Notes under the pieces: model-generated
Database searches by the model: none
What the model saw: only the letters and a program-made list of their open reading frames with translations
What the model was told of the DNA's origin: nothing
NCBI GenBank assembly: GCA_035649635.1
Contig: DASRJE010000198.1
Location: 124,001 to 188,000, forward strand
Source of the DNA: Gp6-AA40 sp035649635
GTDB lineage: Bacteria; Acidobacteriota; Vicinamibacteria; Vicinamibacterales; UBA2999
DNA length: 64,000 nt
Reading direction: 5' to 3'
Shown here: piece by piece, positions 60,582 through 64,000 of the stretch
How positions within the stretch are numbered: position 1 is the first letter of the stretch
How the letters are laid out: each line of letters opens with the position of its first letter
Program-made: the position numbers and the translations under genes

Positions 60582-60830
60582 GTGAGGACGACCCTGACGC
60601 TGGACGATGACGTGGCGATTCGACTCGAGCGGGAACGCCGCAAGCGTCGCATCTCGTTCAAAGACATCGTGAACGAGGTGCTGCGCTCGGGACTGGATAC
60701 CCTCGCGGCGCCCAAGCGCCGCTCCGATCGGTTTCGGACCAAGGGCTTCAGCCTCGGGTCGAGCCTGGTGGGCAGTCTGGACAACATCGAAGAGGTGCTC
60801 TCCCGGGCCGAGGGCGAACGGCACCGGTGA
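60582..60830 (+). CDS. vapB: VapB-type (ribbon-helix-helix) antitoxin
   Basis: The protein has 82 residues from GTG 60582. RTTLTLDDDVAIRLERERRK followed by SFKDIVNEVLRSGL is the ribbon-helix-helix DNA-binding fold. The C-terminal FSLGSSLVGSLDNIEEVLSR is the toxin-binding part. The stop overlaps the toxin start by 4 bp (GTGA). Confidence 0.9.
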   Translation: MRTTLTLDDDVAIRLERERRKRRISFKDIVNEVLRSGLDTLAAPKRRSDRFRTKGFSLGSSLVGSLDNIEEVLSRAEGERHR

Positions 60831-61264
60831 TCATCGTTGACGCCAATCTGCTCGTGTATGCGGCCAATCGGTCCGCACCCGAGCATGAATACGCGCGTCC
60901 GTGGCTGGACGAACGACTGAGCGGAACCGTTCGGGTCGGGCTCCCATGGCCGTCACTCCTGGCATTCGTCCGAATCGTCAGTAACCCTGCCGTCCTTCGC
61001 AACCCGGTGTCACCCGTAGAAGCCTGGCGTCAGGTGGAGGATTGGCTCGAATGCGATGCAGCGTGGGTCCCGCTTCCCGGGGCTCGACATACGGAGGTGC
61101 TCGGCGAGTTGCTCGCCGCGCCGTTCGTGACGAGTCGCCTGGCACCCGATGCGCACCTTGCCGCGCTGGCGATCGAACATGGATTGACGCTGTGCTCCAC
61201 CGACGGTGACTTCGCGAGATTTCCAGGACTCAAGTGGGAGAACCCCCTCGCCGCTCGAGGTTAG
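60827..61264 (+). CDS. vapC: VapC-type PIN-domain toxin
   Basis: The protein has 145 residues. PIN-fold acidic residues are D in IIVDANLLVYA, E in GARHTEVLGELL, D in LAPDAHLAALAIE and D in CSTDGDFARFPGLKWENPL. The last block (S-x-D-x-D-F-x-R-F) is typical of the VapC subgroup found with RHH antitoxins. It is a different subgroup from the pair at 23.1-23.8 kb. Predicted RNase. Confidence 0.93.
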   Translation: MIIVDANLLVYAANRSAPEHEYARPWLDERLSGTVRVGLPWPSLLAFVRIVSNPAVLRNPVSPVEAWRQVEDWLECDAAWVPLPGARHTEVLGELLAAPFVTSRLAPDAHLAALAIEHGLTLCSTDGDFARFPGLKWENPLAARG

Positions 61265-61338
61265 TCGAGGCCCTGGGTGATGAGGCGAGCCCGTCCGAAC
61301 CATTCACCGGCGAGTGGTGTCTAAGTCACTGGAGGGAG

Positions 61339-61890
61339 ATGGCTGTCATCGATTCGGTCATCCTGAGCCTGATTGAACGGGCCTGCCGCCGGTTTCAACG
61401 GCTGACGGGCAGGACAAACGTGTGGCTGGCCGCTCAGCTCACCAATCTCAGCATCATCGTGTACTTCGTCTGGGCCGCCTGGTACTCCGTCAGCATCGAT
61501 CCAGTGCTGCGGACCGTGGCCGCATTGTTTGGTGTGGGCGTCCTTTATGCGCTGACTCAGACGATCTTCAAAGTGCCGATCGAGTTGCACGAAGCGGCCG
61601 CGTATCGGCGTGTCGCGAAGGGCCTCAGAAATCCGCGGCAGATTCGAGACGCGCTTCTCCGGATATCGTTTCTGACGCTCTCGCTGCTGCTTGGCTATCC
61701 GGTTGTGTTCGTATACATCAACCTGCACCTCCCGCTGGTTCTCCTCAGCTATGTGCTCATCGTGCTCACCACGGTCGTCCTGTACTTGGTTGCCTGCGAT
61801 CCGCTTCCGCCGTGCGTTGGAAAGATCACGGTATGGCTGCGGGGATTAGCACCATCACGACTGGCGGATTCCGAATCGAATCCGTCGTGA
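61339..61890 (+). CDS. Small polytopic membrane protein, unknown function
   Basis: The protein has 183 residues from ATG 61339, right after GGAGGGAG. It has four predicted helices: LTNLSIIVYFVWAAWYSVSI, TVAALFGVGVLYALTQTI, LSLLLGYPVVFVYINL and LVLLSYVLIVLTTVVLYLVA. A soluble basic loop lies between helices 2 and 3. It ends with a proline-cysteine motif (CDPLPPCVGK). I do not recognise a characterised family. Confidence 0.7.
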   Translation: MAVIDSVILSLIERACRRFQRLTGRTNVWLAAQLTNLSIIVYFVWAAWYSVSIDPVLRTVAALFGVGVLYALTQTIFKVPIELHEAAAYRRVAKGLRNPRQIRDALLRISFLTLSLLLGYPVVFVYINLHLPLVLLSYVLIVLTTVVLYLVACDPLPPCVGKITVWLRGLAPSRLADSESNPS

Positions 61891-61908
61891 ATCCCGAACG
61901 CACTGAGA

Positions 61909-61933
61909 GTAGAGGCGGGTCTTCAGACTCGCC
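61909..61933 (+). repeat. REP-like GTAG hairpin, copy 13
   Basis: GTAG-A-GGCGGGTC-TTCA-GACTCGCC, one mismatch in the stem. Nearly identical to the copy at 15379-15403, in the gap before the convergent monooxygenase gene. Confidence 0.8.
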
Positions 61934-61981
61934 TCGTTGACGACGACTCTAAAAGACTCGCCGCTTCATCGTTGTAGAACG

Positions 61982-63136
61982 TCAGTAAATGGGCGTGTTC
62001 GGCGGCAGGCCGCAGAGAACGCGCCCGTACAACTCGAGCGCGGTCTGCGTGTGCATGATCGCGTGGTTTGCGAGCGCTTGCACGTCCCGCTGGAAGCGCT
62101 GAATAGGCACGTGCGTCTGGATCGAAGACGCGCCGCTCGCGTAGAAGAGCGTGTCGACCGCCTGACGTGCCAGCCCCATCGCGTAGGCGATGTGCGCACG
62201 TGACTTGACCCGCGCGTCCAATGACATCGGGCCGCCGGTATGACGATCCAGCAGCGCCGAGGCCCGTCGCACGTGCGCATCGGCTGAATCGAGCGTGAGC
62301 ACCGCGTCCGCCACCTGCAGATGAGTAACAGGCGCCTCCGATTTATTTGTGTAGAAGGTGTAGGCGATCCCGCGCCCCGGCAGGCGAGCGAGGAATCCTT
62401 CCAGGGCGCCCTGTGCCATGCCGAGCGGCGTCCCGCCCGCGTTGACGGTCAAGACAGGTGACAGCGGGTAGCTGAAATAAGGGTTGTCGGCGTTGTGTCG
62501 AGCCGGCAGACGCGCTTCGAGCATGTCGGGCAGCGGCAGGCAGCGGTGGCCGGGGATGAACACGTTGTCGGCGACGATCGTGTTACTGCCCGTCGCCGAC
62601 ATCCCTGTGGCGTGCCAGTCGTCGACGATGGTGAGCTCATGACTGCGGGCAATCACGCAGGTCGGCACAGCTTCGGCACCTGTGCCGACGAGGGCGTTCA
62701 ACACCGTCCACTTCGCGCCGTGACAACCGGTGTTGAAACCCCATCGGCCGCTGACGAGAAGCCCACCGTCTCTTGGCACACCGGTCCCGGTTGGCGAGAA
62801 CACTCCGCTGATGCGCGGGTCGCCGTCTCCGAAAATTTCCTCCTGCGCGCGATCGGGAAACGTCGCGGCCAGCCACGACATAGCACTGAAAATCGTGGCC
62901 ACCCATGAGGTTGATGGGCAGCCCCGTGCCAGTTGCGCGAGGACCTCGGACTGCGTCTGGAAGTCGGTCTCGGCGCCGCCGAATTGCTTCGGCGCCGTCA
63001 TTAGAAAGATGCCAGCCTTGCTCAACGCATCGAAGGTTGCGTCAGACACACGCCGTGCCTGCTCGGCGGCGGCGGCCTGCGTCTGCAGCATCGGCACCAG
63101 CGAGGCAGCTCGCTCAACCAGCGAAGGGGCATTCAT
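61982..63136 (-). CDS. Flavin-dependent monooxygenase / acyl-CoA dehydrogenase-fold protein (HsaA-like)
   Basis: The protein has 384 residues with the acyl-CoA dehydrogenase fold: N-terminal helical domain (MTAPKQFGGAE, CPSTSWVATIFSAMSW), middle beta domain (GVFSPTG, VSGRWGFNTGCHGAKWTVLN, WHATGMSATGSNTIVADNVF) and C-terminal type-2 domain (RQAVDTLFYASGASSIQTH, RFQRDVQALANHA). The C-P-S-T-S-W and S-G-x-x-x-x-x-S-x-x-x-R-x-x-R-D blocks fit the HpaH/HsaA two-component hydroxylases, which use reduced flavin from a reductase. No reductase is adjacent. The substrate is unknown. Confidence 0.85.
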   Translation of the reverse strand: MNAPSLVERAASLVPMLQTQAAAAEQARRVSDATFDALSKAGIFLMTAPKQFGGAETDFQTQSEVLAQLARGCPSTSWVATIFSAMSWLAATFPDRAQEEIFGDGDPRISGVFSPTGTGVPRDGGLLVSGRWGFNTGCHGAKWTVLNALVGTGAEAVPTCVIARSHELTIVDDWHATGMSATGSNTIVADNVFIPGHRCLPLPDMLEARLPARHNADNPYFSYPLSPVLTVNAGGTPLGMAQGALEGFLARLPGRGIAYTFYTNKSEAPVTHLQVADAVLTLDSADAHVRRASALLDRHTGGPMSLDARVKSRAHIAYAMGLARQAVDTLFYASGASSIQTHVPIQRFQRDVQALANHAIMHTQTALELYGRVLCGLPPNTPIY

Positions 63137-63145
63137 GGCGCGATT

Positions 63146-63337
63146 CTACTCGGAACCGTCGGCGCGTCTGAGCTCGACGTACCTCTCGCCGTCGCTGCGA
63201 TAGACACGGACGCGCCATGGATTGCAGCACACCTCGCAATCCTGCACGAACGTGCCTCGGACGTCGGGCTCGATGTAGATGTCGAGGCGCTCCCCGCAAT
63301 ACGGACACGTCACCGCAAATGAGTCGTCGTGGCGCAT
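63146..63337 (-). CDS. CPXCG motif cysteine-rich protein
   Basis: The protein has 63 residues with two Cys pairs, C-P-Y-C-G and C-E-V-C-C, on either side of RLDIYIEPDVRGTFVQD, making a small zinc-ribbon fold. This is the pattern of the CPXCG-containing family. The start overlaps the stop of the upstream mechanosensitive-channel gene by one base, so they share a transcript. Confidence 0.9.
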   Translation of the reverse strand: MRHDDSFAVTCPYCGERLDIYIEPDVRGTFVQDCEVCCNPWRVRVYRSDGERYVELRRADGSE

Positions 63338-64000
63338 CAGACTTTCTCGGCAGCGCGCGTGTGCGCCTCTGGCAGATCGTCGACGTTCATCGGCCGGCTG
63401 CCTTCCAGTCGCACGGTGACATGGCGTGACGGGAACTCAATCCCGCGAGCTTCGAAGGCGAGTTTGATGCGCCGTCTGAATTCGCGGCCAACGTTCCACT
63501 GTTGAATCGGGACGGTCTTGATCCGCACTCTCAGCAACACAGCCGACTCGCCGAAGGCTTCGATGCCGAGGACTTCGAGCGGTTCGAGAATGTTCGGACC
63601 GTGCGCCGGATCGGTGCGCAGCTCCGCTGCGATCGATCGCAACACGTCCATCACCGTGTCGACGTTTTCCTCGTACGGGACGCCGATATCGAGTACCGCG
63701 AAGGAGAAGTCCTTCGTCATGTTGGACAACTCGGTGATCCCGCCGTTCGGAAAGATGTGAACCGTGCCGTCGTGGCTGCGAAGCGCAATCGTCCGCAGCC
63801 GGATGGCTTCCACGAGACCGGATTTGCCGTTGATCGAGACAACATCCCCGAGGCGAACCTGGTCCTCGAGGATCAGGAAGAAGCCGGCGATGACGTCGCG
63901 GACGAGGTTTTGCGCGCCGAAGCCGACCGCCAGGCCGGCGATTCCCGCGCCCGTGAGGATCGGACGGATGTCGACGTTGAAGAGCGAGAGCGCCATCAGG
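63337..64000 (-). CDS. MscS-type mechanosensitive channel, C-terminal part (cut by window edge)
   Basis: About 220 residues are visible; the gene continues beyond the right edge. The pore helix TM3 reads GAGIAGLAVGFGAQNLVRDVIAGFF, followed by the beta domain LGDVVSINGKSGLVEAIRLR, TVHIFPNGGITELSN and a C-terminal alpha/beta domain (RREFRRRIKLAFEARGIEFP). MscS channels release solutes on hypo-osmotic shock. The first visible ATG (63996) lies inside the membrane region and is not the start. Confidence 0.93.
   Translation of the reverse strand, partial: LMALSLFNVDIRPILTGAGIAGLAVGFGAQNLVRDVIAGFFLILEDQVRLGDVVSINGKSGLVEAIRLRTIALRSHDGTVHIFPNGGITELSNMTKDFSFAVLDIGVPYEENVDTVMDVLRSIAAELRTDPAHGPNILEPLEVLGIEAFGESAVLLRVRIKTVPIQQWNVGREFRRRIKLAFEARGIEFPSRHVTVRLEGSRPMNVDDLPEAHTRAAEKV

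Overview
The window is GC-rich, densely coded bacterial chromosome with no rRNA, tRNA, phage, IS element or CRISPR array visible. The gene set suggests a soil-type Acidobacteriota, probably class Vicinamibacteria. The pointers are many secreted proteins with a P-x-T-P-W-G-D-P-D-[LI]-x-G-x-W signature, PQQ beta-propeller dehydrogenase-like proteins, CRTAC1 (FG-GAP plus ASPIC/UnbV) proteins, DUF6644-type membrane proteins and an AddAB-type nuclease. The taxonomic placement is inference from gene content only.

Layout. 1-7.9 kb holds housekeeping genes: an aminotransferase fragment, a flippase-like membrane protein, a Gly-rich RRM protein and GluQ. These are followed by an N-degron operon, aat-clpS-clpA, coupled to pdxH, and then a GNAT acetyltransferase. 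7.9-14.8 kb is an addB/addA pair. 14.8-19.3 kb has two small unknown proteins, a 7Fe-type ferredoxin, a MATE transporter, a cytochrome c lipoprotein and two DUF6644-like membrane proteins. 19.4-36.3 kb is dominated by seven full-length copies of the secreted WGDPD family. Interspersed are a VapBC pair, two overlapping PQQ propeller proteins, a P2A-type Ca2+ ATPase and a divergent NhaR-like regulator. 36.3-48.8 kb is metabolic: acetyl-CoA synthetase, a CHRD protein, AcuI/YhdH reductase, an ABC exporter, a BNR-repeat protein with a MoaD/ThiS-like partner, core-MetE, a DUF6152 protein, and DUF485 with an ActP-like acetate symporter. 48.8-55 kb is a three-gene overlapping unit of two CRTAC1 proteins and an RnfD/NqrB-like membrane protein. 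55-59.9 kb has a hybrid histidine kinase, two distant WGDPD-like relatives flanking a frameshifted metallo-beta-lactamase-fold gene, and an HTH-only LuxR remnant. 59.8-64 kb has DUF1810, a second VapBC, a membrane protein, a flavin-dependent monooxygenase-like protein, a CPXCG protein and the end of an MscS channel.

Themes. First, ten secreted or secreted-like proteins of one apparent superfamily lie within 40 kb. Every mature form contains exactly two cysteines, which points to one conserved disulfide. They sit near periplasmic quinoproteins, a cytochrome c and the CRTAC1/RnfD-like unit, which suggests an extracytoplasmic oxidative lifestyle. Second, the intergenic DNA is seeded with small palindromic repeats. 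One family is GTAG plus a GC-rich hairpin (13 copies, REP-like). Another is a 20-11-20 inverted repeat with a GGG[TA]GTCATTT core (2 copies). Others are CCCGAGTCCCGAATC tandem tracts and nested CAACTCCC or AATCAAAAATC palindromes. Several repeats have entered coding sequence in frame (addB, the large CRTAC1 gene, the actP C-terminus) or supply stop and start codons. All calls come from reading the sequence. No database search was run.
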